Shown here: positions 9,426 to 19,602 of the stretch, piece by piece
Numbering within the stretch: the first letter of the stretch is position 1
Layout: each line of letters starts with the position of its first letter
Translations under genes and position numbers: made by a program
Origin: Neolewinella antarctica
Lineage (GTDB): Bacteria > Bacteroidota > Bacteroidia > Chitinophagales > Saprospiraceae
Assembly (NCBI RefSeq): GCF_011927835.1
Contig: NZ_JAATJH010000005.1
Location: 1 to 64,000 of the forward strand
Direction: 5' to 3'
Length of the DNA: 64,000 nucleotides
The notes under the pieces: model-generated
Seen by the model: the letters and a program-made list of their open reading frames with translations, nothing else
Databases searched by the model: none
What the model was told of the DNA's origin: nothing

Positions 9426-10180
9426 TACTGATCCGCGTACTGTACCTGTTCTTCCTCCAACAATGGCTTTAATTGGTAGCGCAGAAAAAGTTGGGCCGTT
9501 GCCAGTACGTCCTTTTCACAGTACGTAGCGATCCGGGGTAGATCGTCTTCCTCCCAAAAAACACGCCCGACGTCACTACCGTCGATGTCGTCCTTGGGCG
9601 TGGGAAAGCCGAAAACGCCGGCGAGTAACTTGAGGGAGGTGTAGTTCTTGTAATCCCCGAATTTCCACAGCGCCAGGGTGTCCAACAAATGCTTCGTTTC
9701 CCAGGGCTTTTTACCCACGATGTCCAACATGCGCGGCAATTTCAACTGGTTGATCACCGTGCGCCGGCACATGTACGGCACATCGAACTCCTTGATGTTG
9801 TGGCCGCAGATGAACTGGGTTGCCGTGTCGCCGTAATACTGGTCGAGCATGGTATTAAAGTCATGTAGCAGCTGCTTTTCGTCATTATCCGCGAAAGATT
9901 TGAGGCGAATGCGCAGCCGCTTATCGGCCTTATCGCGGAAGACAAACCCAACACTAATGCAAACAATCTTACCGAATTCCGCAAAAATACCCGCCTTTTC
10001 CAAATAGCTATCGGCAATCTCTTCTTCGGTCAGTTCCTCATTGTACCGACGCAACGCCGAAGGTGCCTTATAGCCCCAGAGTTGCTGCATCGTCTCGCCC
10101 ATCTCGGCGTACGAGCGCGCGCCACTGACGGTTTCCACGTCGAGGAACAGTACTTTGGTGATGTCGATATTATCTAGCAT
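9425..10180 (-). CDS. PolB-related 3'-5' exonuclease
   Basis: 251 aa. RNase H-fold DEDD exonuclease of the DNA_pol_B_exo2 type: exo I motif FLDVETV (about residues 13-19), exo II ICGHNIKEFDVPYMCRR (about 123-139), and exo III-like IATYCEKDVLATAQLF near 215-230 with the catalytic YxxxD pattern. No polymerase domain is present, and the length is typical of the stand-alone family. Function in DNA or RNA end processing is inferred. Element b touches its stop codon. Confidence 0.87.
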   Translation of the reverse strand: MLDNIDITKVLFLDVETVSGARSYAEMGETMQQLWGYKAPSALRRYNEELTEEEIADSYLEKAGIFAEFGKIVCISVGFVFRDKADKRLRIRLKSFADNDEKQLLHDFNTMLDQYYGDTATQFICGHNIKEFDVPYMCRRTVINQLKLPRMLDIVGKKPWETKHLLDTLALWKFGDYKNYTSLKLLAGVFGFPTPKDDIDGSDVGRVFWEEDDLPRIATYCEKDVLATAQLFLRYQLKPLLEEEQVQYADQ

Positions 10181-10257
10181 AGCGGAGGAGAATTAAGTCC
10201 GCAAGATACGACAAATTGTATCTTTATGCGTATTAAAACACATTTATTCGCAATTTG

Positions 10258-11145
10258 CTAAAGCTTATCCAGTTCCCGGAGCAGGTTGCCGACATTGTTG
10301 CGCAGCACGAAGTCCACGCGGCGGTTCCGCGCGCGGCCTTCGTCGGTGGCGTTGGAAGTCAGGGGGCTGAATTCACCGTTGCTGGCCGCCATGACACGAT
10401 TGGCGCTCAGGTAGTACGTACTGGTCAACTCCTCCGCGAGGCGGGTGGCGCGCAGCGAGGCGTATTCCCAGTTGTTGGTGCCCTTCCTGGGGTTGGGCTT
10501 GTTGTCCGTGTGGCCCACGACGGTTAATTTCAGCAGCGGGTCGGCCTGGAGGGCGTCCATTACCCCGCGCAGTACAACTTCTGCTTTGTCGGACAGCCTG
10601 GTGACGGAGCGGGGCGTAAAGAGTAAATCTTCCTGTACGCTCAGGCGTAACTCGCCGCCGGAAATACTGATGCGGTAGCCGTCGGTGGGTAACTTGCTGA
10701 CGAAAGCGGTGTCCATCGCCACGCCGGCCCTGTCCAATCCGGCCGCAAACTTTTTGACCAACGCCGCTTGGTTCGTCTTCAGGCTATCCCGGGAAGCAAT
10801 GGCGTCCGCGGCCTCTTTTTTGATGGTCACTAGTTGCCCGACCAGCCGGGAGCTGGTGTTACTCATGTTACCCCTCAATTTGTCCAGTTCGTCTTCCTGC
10901 GCGGCCATTCGGTCCTGCAGCTTGTCCTGTGTGGCCAGTAGCATCTGGTTGCCGCCCCGGGCGTTTTCGAGCTTGAAGAGTAGCGATAGAATACTGTCCT
11001 GCTGGTTCTGAATGCTGTCGCCGAGCGACGCCGCGCGGGCGTCGTAGGCGCGGCCCACCCGCTTGAATTTTCCGGAGCTAACGCAGGAAGTGAAAAATAA
11101 CACGGACAGCAGCACCGTAGCACCGGAAATAGAAAGTATACGCAC
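10258..11145 (-). CDS. OmpA-family peptidoglycan-binding lipoprotein
   Basis: 295 aa. Lipoprotein signal with lipobox FFTSC (Cys near residue 21). A helical, probably coiled-coil region spans about residues 35-130 (LGDSIQNQQDSILSLLFKLENA...MAAQEDELDKLRGNM). The OmpA C-terminal domain spans about 165-285, with the peptidoglycan-binding pattern TVVGHTDNKPNPRKGTNNWEYASLRATR and GRARNRRVDFVL. Likely outer-membrane anchored and bound to the cell wall. Lies between the exonuclease and YgjP-like genes, all on the minus strand with short gaps. Confidence 0.92.
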   Translation of the reverse strand: MRILSISGATVLLSVLFFTSCVSSGKFKRVGRAYDARAASLGDSIQNQQDSILSLLFKLENARGGNQMLLATQDKLQDRMAAQEDELDKLRGNMSNTSSRLVGQLVTIKKEAADAIASRDSLKTNQAALVKKFAAGLDRAGVAMDTAFVSKLPTDGYRISISGGELRLSVQEDLLFTPRSVTRLSDKAEVVLRGVMDALQADPLLKLTVVGHTDNKPNPRKGTNNWEYASLRATRLAEELTSTYYLSANRVMAASNGEFSPLTSNATDEGRARNRRVDFVLRNNVGNLLRELDKL

Positions 11146-11178
11146 GTTGAGAGAATTAGTCAGCCGTAAAAATACACC

Positions 11179-11964
11179 TTAGCCGGCAAGCGGCGTCGGG
11201 TGAAACAGCAGCCCGCCCCCGTGCTTAAGCAACCACTCGTCGTAGGTCTTGTAATCCGGCAGCGCCCGGGCCACCTGCGCCCAGAAGCGAGCCGAATGAT
11301 TGGCCTCCACCAGGTGCGCCAGTTCGTGGATGATCACCGCATCCATCACCTCCCCCGGCGCGAGCAAAAGGCGGGTGGCTACGTTGATATTCCCCTTACT
11401 GGAGCAACTCCCCCAGCGGGCGTAGGTATCGGAAAGTTTGACGACGTTGATGGGTCGCTGAAAGTGGCGGTCGTTGAGTTCGTGAACGCGCGCGGTAACT
11501 TCCGGGAGGTGCCAGCCGGCAAAGAATTTGGCGAGAAGCTTGGGAAGTAACACACCCCTTTCCAGGCGGGGGTCCGCTTCGTTAACGGTAACGAGTACGC
11601 TCCCGTCGGGCTGAATTTTGATGCCGTGACCGCCACCCTGCTTCGTCCGCAAATTGATTGGATAAGTTTTGCCGCGAATGGTAAACGTGTAGGCGGAAGC
11701 CAGCGCCCGACGTTGAAACCGCGCAAAACTAGCCGGCTTTTTTGAGAAATGAGTCCGCGCCCAGTCCAGCATTTTACTGATTTGATTTTCCCGTTCGCCG
11801 GCGGTCAGTCCGTAAGGGATGCGAATAATCAGGCCGTTCTGGGTAATGGAGGCGCGGGCGTTCGCGCGGCCGCGTTCGGTGATGGTGCGGACGGGCAAGT
11901 CGATGTCGCCTAGCCGGAGCACGTCGCGGCGTTCGCTCACTTTTTTCGGTCGTCGTCTGGCCAT
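11179..11964 (-). CDS. YgjP/WLM-like metallopeptidase (DUF45)
   Basis: 261 aa from the second ATG (MARRRPKK); an ATG three codons upstream (11973) is also possible. The C-terminal part holds the zinc motif VIIHELAHLVEANHSARFW, characteristic of DUF45/YgjP-like predicted metal-dependent hydrolases, preceded by the family segment YARWGSCSSKGNINVATRLLLAP. No signal peptide, so cytoplasmic. The physiological substrate is unknown. Confidence 0.9.
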   Translation of the reverse strand: MARRRPKKVSERRDVLRLGDIDLPVRTITERGRANARASITQNGLIIRIPYGLTAGERENQISKMLDWARTHFSKKPASFARFQRRALASAYTFTIRGKTYPINLRTKQGGGHGIKIQPDGSVLVTVNEADPRLERGVLLPKLLAKFFAGWHLPEVTARVHELNDRHFQRPINVVKLSDTYARWGSCSSKGNINVATRLLLAPGEVMDAVIIHELAHLVEANHSARFWAQVARALPDYKTYDEWLLKHGGGLLFHPTPLAG

Positions 11965-12015
11965 GGGCCACAAGAAACGACATCCTGAGTCAGTGCAAAT
12001 AGCGTACTCAATTTT

Positions 12016-12037
12016 GGGCGCGGTCGCGGGTGCCGGG
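12016..12037 (-). repeat. GC-rich dispersed element, copy c (N=A)
   Basis: Reverse complement is an exact 19-bp match to the consensus. Located between the aroA stop and the YgjP-like start. Confidence 0.87.
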
Positions 12038-12065
12038 TAAGTTAAAAAAGCGGGGGAGATGAGTA

Positions 12066-13325
12066 CTATCCGATAGCTCGGTACTCAATCCCCAACTTCT
12101 CCAGATCCCGATAAAAGTCCGGGTAGGATTTGCCGACGACCTCCGGGCTTTCGATCCGTACGTTACTCCGTACCGCCAGTGGGGCCAACGCCATGGCCAT
12201 TCGGTGGTCGTGGTAGGTGGCGAACGTCGGGGGCGCGTCCGTGAAGGTGGCCTTTCCATCCTGGCCAAAGTACTGGAGGCCGGATTTGCCCGACATCTGT
12301 GCGGGAATCTTGTAGAGCGCGACGCCGAGTTTCCCGAGTTCCGTTTTCATGGCCCCTACCCGATCAGTTTCTTTAATGAACAGCGTCTGCAAGCCGGTAA
12401 ATAAGCCCTGAGTTCCTAACCCGGCACACGTAGCCATCAGCGTTTGTGCGATATCCGGGCACTCGACGAAGTTTTGCTCGAAGAACTCCGGCGCGGCTGT
12501 TCCGGCCGATTTAATAACTCGCACACCGGTTTCGTTGAACTCAGATTTTACCCCAAACCGCTCGTACAGTTGAGCCACCACGGCATCTCCCTGCACGCTA
12601 TCGGTAAATAACCCGTCTACTTGAATGTCGGCGGATTCGGGAGCCAGCGCCGCCAAACTATAATAGTAACTGGCTGCCGACCAGTCCGCCTCCACTGTGA
12701 ATTCCTTCGCCTGGTAGTCTTGCGCCTCAACTTCGATCGTCTGGCCCACCCAACTGTGCGCTACGCCAAAATACCGCATCAACGACAGCGTCATCTTAAT
12801 GTAGGGAACGCTAACGATTTCCCCTTCCAGCGTTAGTTTTAAGCCATTCGGCAGGGTCGGCGCCAGCATGAGCAAGCTCGAAATGTACTGGCTGCTGGTG
12901 TCGGCGGCGATGGTGAGTTCGGCCGCTTTGTCCAGCTCACTAAACCCAATCTTTAGGGGTGGGTAACCTTCGGTCTCCACGTACTCGATGTCCGCCCCGA
13001 GCGTCCGCAGCGCGTCGACCAAAATACCGATCGGCCGCTCCTTCATGCGCTGGCTGCCGGTAAGGATTTGGTGGCCGGGGCGGCGGCTGAGATAGCCGGT
13101 GAGAAAGCGGAAAGTCGTGCCGGCGGGGCCTGCGTCGAGTACTGCTTCCTCACTCTTCAGTAAGTTTTCCAGCCGAACGGTGTCGTCCGCGGCGGCGAGG
13201 CGGTGAATTGGGAAGTCCTGTTCACACAGCGCGCGAATGATCAGCGCGCGGTTGGCGATGGATTTCGAGCCGGTGAGCTGGATTTGCCCTTTGAGCGGAC
13301 CTCCGGGGTAATTAAGTTCGTACAT
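12066..13325 (-). CDS. aroA: 3-phosphoshikimate 1-carboxyvinyltransferase (EPSP synthase)
   Basis: 419 aa, near the family's usual length. N-terminal LTGSKSIANRALIIRAL is the PEP/shikimate-phosphate binding signature. DAGPAGTTFRFLTGYLS and QRMKERPIGILVDALRTLGA follow. The C-terminal half has the catalytic KETDR segment (FIKETDRVGAMKTEL) and TYHDHRMAMALAPLA. It catalyses the sixth step of the shikimate pathway in the cytoplasm. The gene is single, not in an aro cluster, and is transcribed in the same direction as hisA upstream (117-bp gap). Confidence 0.96.
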   Translation of the reverse strand: MYELNYPGGPLKGQIQLTGSKSIANRALIIRALCEQDFPIHRLAAADDTVRLENLLKSEEAVLDAGPAGTTFRFLTGYLSRRPGHQILTGSQRMKERPIGILVDALRTLGADIEYVETEGYPPLKIGFSELDKAAELTIAADTSSQYISSLLMLAPTLPNGLKLTLEGEIVSVPYIKMTLSLMRYFGVAHSWVGQTIEVEAQDYQAKEFTVEADWSAASYYYSLAALAPESADIQVDGLFTDSVQGDAVVAQLYERFGVKSEFNETGVRVIKSAGTAAPEFFEQNFVECPDIAQTLMATCAGLGTQGLFTGLQTLFIKETDRVGAMKTELGKLGVALYKIPAQMSGKSGLQYFGQDGKATFTDAPPTFATYHDHRMAMALAPLAVRSNVRIESPEVVGKSYPDFYRDLEKLGIEYRAIG

Positions 13326-13442
13326 GTAAATATTCTGTAGGTCGAGGGCCTCTGGCCCGAATGCTCGTGCGGCAGCGCTATCACACCCCGATAACTATCG
13401 GAGTTGGGCAAAACCGACGAATTCAGCAGCGCAGCTAACCCC

Positions 13443-14162
13443 TCAACCTTGGTAACTAACTAATTCCTCCAAACTGATACGGCCCTCGTAAAAAGCCTTC
13501 CCGACGATAACGCCGTAACACCCCATGTCCCGCACGGCATCCAGGTCTTCCGTAGTCGCCACCCCACCACTAGCAATAAGCTTCAACTCAGGATTCTCTT
13601 TGATAATGCGCGCGTACATCTCAACCGAAGTACCCGCCAGCATCCCATCCTTACTAACGTCCGTACAAATCGTGTACCGCAAACCCTTGGCCACGTAGTT
13701 CGTGATGAATTCATAAACCCCCAACTCACTACTCTCCTCCCATCCAGAAACGGCAATTTTACCGTGCTTCGCATCGGAACCGAGAATGATCTTGTCCGCA
13801 CCGTACCGCTCGATCCAACCCATAAATACATCCGGGTTCTTGACGGCAATCGTGCCGCCCGTCACCTGGCTCGCGCCGGATTCAAAGGCAATGCGCAGGT
13901 CTTCGTCAGACTTCATACCGCCGCCCCAGTCGATTTCCAAATTTGTTCCGGAAGCGATTCGTTCCAGTACTTTCTGATTAACGATACCCCCACCGCGCGC
14001 GCCGTCGAGGTCGACGACGTGGATCTTTTTCAGGCCGGCCGCTTCGAATTCGCGGGCCTGGGCGAGGGGATCTTCGTTGTAGACGGTTTTGCGGCCGTAG
14101 TCACCCTGGGTTAGGCGGACGCATTTGCCGTCGATTAAGTCTATGGCGGGGATTATTTGCAT
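13443..14162 (-). CDS. hisA: Phosphoribosylformimino-5-aminoimidazole carboxamide ribotide isomerase
   Basis: 239 aa TIM-barrel protein. IIPAIDLIDGKCVRLTQGDY at the start with the catalytic Asp near residue 8, VVDLDGA, GGGMKSDEDL, the second catalytic Asp in YTICTDVSKDGMLAGTS, and the phosphate-binding IASGGVATTEDL are all present. It performs the fourth step of histidine synthesis. It stands apart from hisIE (4.3 kb). The 289 bp upstream, separating it from sucD, is filled by palindromic repeats. Confidence 0.96.
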   Translation of the reverse strand: MQIIPAIDLIDGKCVRLTQGDYGRKTVYNEDPLAQAREFEAAGLKKIHVVDLDGARGGGIVNQKVLERIASGTNLEIDWGGGMKSDEDLRIAFESGASQVTGGTIAVKNPDVFMGWIERYGADKIILGSDAKHGKIAVSGWEESSELGVYEFITNYVAKGLRYTICTDVSKDGMLAGTSVEMYARIIKENPELKLIASGGVATTEDLDAVRDMGCYGVIVGKAFYEGRISLEELVSYQG

Positions 14163-14174
14163 GGTTCGCAGTTA

Positions 14175-14432
14175 CACATCTGATGAACTTTTTCAGCAAA
14201 TCGCTTCGCGACTTACCTAAAAAGATGCATCCGATGAGAACTGCTTTGTCCTGGGGGTGGGACGTGCAATTTCATCGGATGCAATTGAGTATTAGTTAAA
14301 TCTAGCTTCGGTGCTCATCCGATGCGGTAACTAGACGGAGCATCGGTTCTAGCTGCGCTGCTGCCAACGGCGGTCATCAGATGTATCTTTTAGGTTCACG
14401 CGAAGCGTGAGGCTAAAAGTTCATCGGATGTG
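14175..14432. repeat. Cluster of palindromic repeats between sucD and hisA
   Basis: Two related ~60-bp palindromic units lie in opposite orientation (14175-14237 and 14374-14432). Each is bounded by CATCnGATG motifs and carries a central CGCTTCGCG-type hairpin. Between them is a further pair, CATCGGATG (14273-14281) and CATCCGATG (14316-14324). At least six copies of CATCnGATG occur in 260 bp. The layout resembles REP/BIME clusters. Confidence 0.7.
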
Positions 14433-14451
14433 TAACCGATGCGAACTAACC

Positions 14452-15324
14452 TTACTTCTTCAAAGCCGCCACCATAGTCTTACCAATATCCGCCGGAGAG
14501 TTCACCACGTGGATTCCACACTCCGCCATGATCTTCATCTTGGCTTCCGCCGTGTCTTCGTGGCCGCCAACGATCGCGCCGGCGTGGCCCATAGTGCGTC
14601 CTTCGGGGGCCGTTTGGCCGGCGATGAAACCGACGACGGGCTTCGTGCCGTGCTCTTTGATGTAGTAAGCAGCGTCGGCTTCCATCGTTCCGCCGATCTC
14701 GCCGATCATGACGATCGCGTCGGTGTCGGGGTCTTCCATGAGGAGTTGGACGGCGTCCTTGGTGGTCGTGCCGATGATGGGGTCGCCACCGATTCCGATG
14801 CAGGTGCTCTGGCCCATGCCGGCTTTGGTGATTTGGTCGACGGCTTCGTAGGTAAGCGTACCGGAACGAGACACGATACCGATGCGGCCGGGGGTGTGGA
14901 TGAAGCCGGGCATGATGCCACACTTGGCTTCACCGGGCGTCATGACGCCGGGACAGTTGGGGCCTACGAGGCGTGTATCGTAGTCCTTAATGTAAGAACG
15001 CACCTTGACCATATCCTGGACAGGAATGCCTTCCGTAATGCAGATGATGACCTTGATACCCGCCGCGGCGGCTTCCATAATCGCGTCACCGGCGAATGCT
15101 GGCGGGACGAAGATGACGGATACGTCCGCATTCACTTTTTGAACGGCCTCCTTGACGGAGTTGAAAACGGGGACGCCTTCCGCCTCCTGGCCACCCTTAC
15201 CGGGCGTTACGCCGCCAACGAGGTTGGTGCCGTATTCTTTCATCTGGCCGGCGTGGAAACCACCTTCCTTGCCGGTGATGCCCTGGACGATGATGTTGGA
15301 ATCTTTTCTTACTAGTACTGCCAT
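14452..15324 (-). CDS. sucD: Succinyl-CoA ligase (ADP/GDP-forming), alpha subunit
   Basis: 290 aa. N-terminal Rossmann CoA-binding domain ([23 protein letters not shown]), [37 protein letters not shown], and the phosphohistidine loop GHAGAIVGG (His near residue 245). It forms the TCA-cycle succinyl-CoA synthetase with SucC; sucC is not in this window. Two AGACCAA-type heptads lie 7-20 bp before its ATG on the sense strand. Confidence 0.96.
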   Translation of the reverse strand: MAVLVRKDSNIIVQGITGKEGGFHAGQMKEYGTNLVGGVTPGKGGQEAEGVPVFNSVKEAVQKVNADVSVIFVPPAFAGDAIMEAAAAGIKVIICITEGIPVQDMVKVRSYIKDYDTRLVGPNCPGVMTPGEAKCGIMPGFIHTPGRIGIVSRSGTLTYEAVDQITKAGMGQSTCIGIGGDPIIGTTTKDAVQLLMEDPDTDAIVMIGEIGGTMEADAAYYIKEHGTKPVVGFIAGQTAPEGRTMGHAGAIVGGHEDTAEAKMKIMAECGIHVVNSPADIGKTMVAALKK

Positions 15325-15330
15325 GGTGTT

Positions 15331-15344
15331 GGTCTTTGGTCTTT
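15331..15344 (-). repeat. Heptad tandem repeat, 2 copies, in the sucD leader
   Basis: GGTCTTT repeated twice on the plus strand (AAAGACC on the sucD sense strand), ending 6 bp from the sucD start codon. Same heptad as the 12-copy array at 27618. Confidence 0.7.
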
Positions 15345-15386
15345 AGTGTGGTGATTCGGTACGGCGTGGCTATTTCACCACTTGAC

Positions 15387-15408
15387 TTTGTACCTGCGCA
15401 AGCGCCCA
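15387..15408 (+). repeat. Degenerate GC-rich element, copy d
   Basis: TTTGTACCTGCGCAAGCGCC matches the consensus with about three substitutions. Upstream of sucD and its heptads. Confidence 0.4.
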
Positions 15409-15504
15409 GAACTGTGGACGCCAAACGCTTGGGGCCGCGAAGATAAGCAACGCGGGGCGGGGGTAGAAATGGAATTTTATAAAGGCTCGAATCTACCCGG
15501 TCGA

Positions 15505-15834
15505 CTAGCGATCCTTAGTCTTGTCGACAATGATGAACACGTCCTCGTCGTCCTTTTGCATATAGTAGCTCTCCCGCGCGAACCGTTCGCGGTTGCTTTC
15601 CATGTCCTGCTTTTCGGCTTCGGCGCGGTCGATTTTACCGTCGAAGGCGTGGAGCTCGTTTTCCAGCCGGTCGACGGTGGAGCGAAGTTGGAACTGGGTG
15701 AGCACGTCGTGGCGGTCGAAAAAGACCATCCAGGCGGTGAACAGGACGAGGGCGATGAAGTAGCGGTTGCGGACGTACGGGGGAAGCTTGTTGAGAATTT
15801 CCTGGACGGGGTCTTTGGGTTTGCGGGCGGGCAT
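15505..15834 (-). CDS. FtsB/DivIC-like septum formation initiator
   Basis: 109 aa. Short cytoplasmic N-terminus, a single membrane segment (about residues 26-40, FIALVLFTAWMVFF), then a coiled coil (about 48-90, LRSTVDRLENELHAFDGKIDRAEAEKQDMESNRERFARESYYM). This is the architecture and length of FtsB/DivIC division proteins, and FARE.YYM is typical of the family. Acts at the divisome with FtsL/FtsQ by analogy. In many bacteria ftsB follows eno; here eno is 2.2 kb upstream on the same strand with two genes between. Confidence 0.85.
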   Translation of the reverse strand: MPARKPKDPVQEILNKLPPYVRNRYFIALVLFTAWMVFFDRHDVLTQFQLRSTVDRLENELHAFDGKIDRAEAEKQDMESNRERFARESYYMQKDDEDVFIIVDKTKDR

Positions 15835-15879
15835 TGGGTGAAGGTAAGGTATTGTTGGAAGGTGCTGAGTATAAATAGC

Positions 15880-15910
15880 AAGCCCCCCGGACGAATCACC
15901 CGGGGGACTT
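15880..15910 (-). terminator. Intrinsic terminator after the 15937 lipoprotein gene
   Basis: CCCCCGG (15884-15890) pairs with CCGGGGG (15900-15906). On the minus strand it is followed by TTGCTATTTAT. Lies 27 bp after the stop. Confidence 0.65.
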
Positions 15911-15936
15911 CAATTACCTTAAACGTAATTTTCTGT

Positions 15937-16392
15937 TTACTTACCGCTCAACTTATCCGCTCCGGCTTGCAGTGCATTCGCCAGTGCGTCGAGGCCGGGT
16001 GCCTTATCGCTCACGTCGCGGGTGTTACCGGCCATGGACGAGAGGATGCCCGAGATCTTTTCGCCGTCGAGGTCACCGCCCAGCAAGAACTCTTTCTTCA
16101 GCTCGGCTAGGTCATCAACGATGGCATCAGTGCCGTCAAACTGGCTCAGTTTCGTAATCCAGCCGTTGATGTTGTTTGCGGCAGCTTCGGGGGAAAGCGC
16201 GGTGATGTCACCACCGGCGGACTGTACGGCCTGCACCGTAGTTTGTAGGAAGCCGGCGGCTTCAGTCTGCTGGGCTGCCATTGGGTCCTCTACCGCGGTG
16301 GTTACTACGTCTACGTCGGAATCCACGGTTTCGGTAGCGTCTCCGCAGGCAACAAAGAATAGCGCGAGGATCAAAAGGGGAAAAAATTTCAT
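15937..16392 (-). CDS. Small lipoprotein of unknown function
   Basis: 151 aa. Clear lipoprotein signal (MKFFPLLILALFFVACGD, Cys near residue 16). The mature part is Ala/Asp-rich and predicted helical, with no motif I recognise. A terminator follows it. Probably a periplasmic or outer-membrane helical lipoprotein; no function can be assigned. Confidence 0.8.
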   Translation of the reverse strand: MKFFPLLILALFFVACGDATETVDSDVDVVTTAVEDPMAAQQTEAAGFLQTTVQAVQSAGGDITALSPEAAANNINGWITKLSQFDGTDAIVDDLAELKKEFLLGGDLDGEKISGILSSMAGNTRDVSDKAPGLDALANALQAGADKLSGK

Positions 16393-16518
16393 GCTGAGTG
16401 GTTTACGGTTCCGAACCCAAATTCACACATAATGTTCGCTTCCACTGCGGCTTGAGGGCTAGGCGCTAAGCGGCTATTCCGTACGCGGTCGTCCCGGCAG
16501 CCATCGGGGCCGGGAAGG

Positions 16519-17883
16519 TTACAAAACAGGCCGGTTAGTCCGTAAGATGACCCCCAGATCCTCCAACGGCACACCCTTCGTTTCGGGCATCATCCGCCAC
16601 ACGAAGATCAGTTGCAGGACCATCATGAAGGCGAAAAAGGCGAAGACCGGTGCCGTGCCGACCTCGGTAAACAGCACGGGCACCAACGACGGAATGATCG
16701 CCGCCAACACCCAGTGCACGGAAACACCGAACGAAACGCCACTGGCCCGCAGGTGATTCGGGAAGATCTCGCTCAGAAAAACCCAGATAACCGTCCCCTG
16801 CCCGATTGCGTGGGAAGCGATGAATACGAATAAGAAGAGCGGTACGTACCAACCCTGCCAATTCAGTCCGAACGCCAGGGCGACCAAACTCAGGGAGATG
16901 ATGTAGCCCACCGAGCCAATGTACATCAGCTGTCGGCGGCCAAATTTATCGATCAGCGACAACCCGATTAGCGTAAAGACAAGATTAACCACACCCACCC
17001 CAACGCTACTCAGCAGCGCCGAACTCTGCTCCAGACCGGCCGTCTCGAAGATGCGGGGCGCGTAGTAGAGAAAGGCATTGATGCCAGAGAACTGGTTGAA
17101 AGCAGCTAGTAAAAATGCTAGGATTAAGGGATAGCGATAGCGGGGCATGAAGATCGATTCCGAATGATCCGCTTTACGGTCATCCTCGGCTATTTCCGTC
17201 ATCATGGCACCCGCGTCCGCGCCCGGATTGATGAGCTCCAGCACCCGCTTCGCCTCTTCGGGTTGATTCCCCTGCACCAACAGCCAGCGTGGCGAACGGG
17301 GCACGCCGAAGACCAGCAGGGTGTAAATAAGCGCCGGAATCGCCTCCACGCCGATCATCCACCGCCAGGCATTCTCGCCAATCCCACTCAGTAAGAAGTT
17401 CGACAAAAAAGCCACGAGAATGCCAAAAACGATGTTGAACTGGTACGTCGCCACGAGTTTCCCCCGGTCGGCCGCCGGGGCGATCTCGGAAATATAAGCG
17501 GGCGCGGCGATCGTACTCACGCCAACACCGACGCCCCCCAGAAACCGCAACGCGGCAAACAACCATGGGTCGCTCACCAGAGCGGAGCCCAGCGCCGAAA
17601 CGAAGTAAAACACCCCGATCCAGATCAGCGTCGTCTTCCGCCCGAGCCGGTCCGTCGGGATGCCCCCCAGCAGCGCGCCGGCCACCGTGCCCCACAACGC
17701 CGAAGCCATCACGACGAAGCCGTGAAACAGCTCGCTCCGCCCCCACAGCTTTTGCAGTGAAAGGTCGGCCCCGGAAATAACCACGGTATCGAAGCCAAAC
17801 AGGAAGCCGGCGAGGGCTACGGTAATGGACCAGAAGAATATTTTGTTGTTTTTCAAGGGGGCGGACTTTGGTGTAAAGTACAC
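16519..17883 (-). CDS. MFS sugar transporter (sugar porter family)
   Basis: 454 aa, about 12 membrane segments. Sugar-porter hallmarks are visible: GFDTVVISGA in TM1, GGIPTDRLGRKTTL after TM2, RFLGGVGVGVSTIAAPAYISEIAPAADRG, PRSPRWLL, QFSGINAFLYYAP in TM7, IDKFGRRQLM, and the terminal PETKG. These are the XylE/GLUT-type signatures, so it probably imports a hexose or pentose with H+; the sugar is unknown. A GC-rich element (17205-17225) lies inside the gene and encodes part of the central cytoplasmic loop (NPGADAGAMM). Co-directional with eno upstream. Confidence 0.93.
   Translation of the reverse strand: MYFTPKSAPLKNNKIFFWSITVALAGFLFGFDTVVISGADLSLQKLWGRSELFHGFVVMASALWGTVAGALLGGIPTDRLGRKTTLIWIGVFYFVSALGSALVSDPWLFAALRFLGGVGVGVSTIAAPAYISEIAPAADRGKLVATYQFNIVFGILVAFLSNFLLSGIGENAWRWMIGVEAIPALIYTLLVFGVPRSPRWLLVQGNQPEEAKRVLELINPGADAGAMMTEIAEDDRKADHSESIFMPRYRYPLILAFLLAAFNQFSGINAFLYYAPRIFETAGLEQSSALLSSVGVGVVNLVFTLIGLSLIDKFGRRQLMYIGSVGYIISLSLVALAFGLNWQGWYVPLFLFVFIASHAIGQGTVIWVFLSEIFPNHLRASGVSFGVSVHWVLAAIIPSLVPVLFTEVGTAPVFAFFAFMMVLQLIFVWRMMPETKGVPLEDLGVILRTNRPVL
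17205..17225 (+). repeat. GC-rich dispersed element inside sugar porter gene (N=T)
   Basis: TGGCACCCGCGTCCGCGCCC matches the consensus exactly. It is antisense to the host gene and encodes GADAGA in the loop between TM6 and TM7. Confidence 0.82.
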
Positions 17884-18021
17884 TTTTGGTGCCTTTTCAC
17901 TGACCGATCACAAACGCGAAGCCAGGGTTGGCCCTGCCGTCCCTTCCAATCATGCCGGGAAGGAAGTGGGTGACGGGGTAATTTCGGGCGGGGCCGACCT
18001 AGGAGGATGGTCTAACCACAA

Positions 18022-18062
18022 CAAAAAGAGCGGCACCAACCAAAGTCGATGCCGCTCTCCTG
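18022..18062 (-). terminator. Intrinsic terminator of eno
   Basis: AGAGCGGCA (18027-18035) pairs with TGCCGCTCT (18050-18058). On the minus strand the hairpin is followed by TTTTTGTTG. Lies about 23 bp past the eno stop. Confidence 0.87.
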
Positions 18063-18081
18063 ATTAAATCGTTCGGGCTAC

Positions 18082-19386
<1,305 letters not shown>

Positions 19387-19410
19387 TTATTTTGGTGGTT
19401 TTGATTTTTT

Positions 19411-19431
19411 TGTCCCGACTAAGTCGGGACA
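19411..19431. repeat. Perfect palindrome upstream of eno
   Basis: TGTCCCGAC (19411-19419)/GTCGGGACA (19423-19431) with loop TAA. On the eno strand it is followed by A-rich sequence, so it is not a terminator. Related imperfect sequences (CCCGACnAAnTACGGGA) occur at about 19557-19574 and 49065-49082, which suggests a dispersed motif. Confidence 0.6.
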
Positions 19432-19602
19432 GGTGCAGGGGAAGTTGGATTAAAGAGATGGGAGTAAAGAATATAGAACGTTGCACTCGATCGCTTCGCT
19501 CACTCGGCCGTGGTGTTTCATGGACTATGCCCCGTACCTAGGCCCGGCCGAAAAGGCGAAGCGACCCCGACCAAATACGGGACCATCTTTATTCTTACCT
19601 CT

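Noticed and set aside
14407-15315. Plus-strand open frame of 302 codons opposite sucD
   Set aside because: sucD on the other strand is fully conserved; the translation (His/Asp-rich) matches no family.
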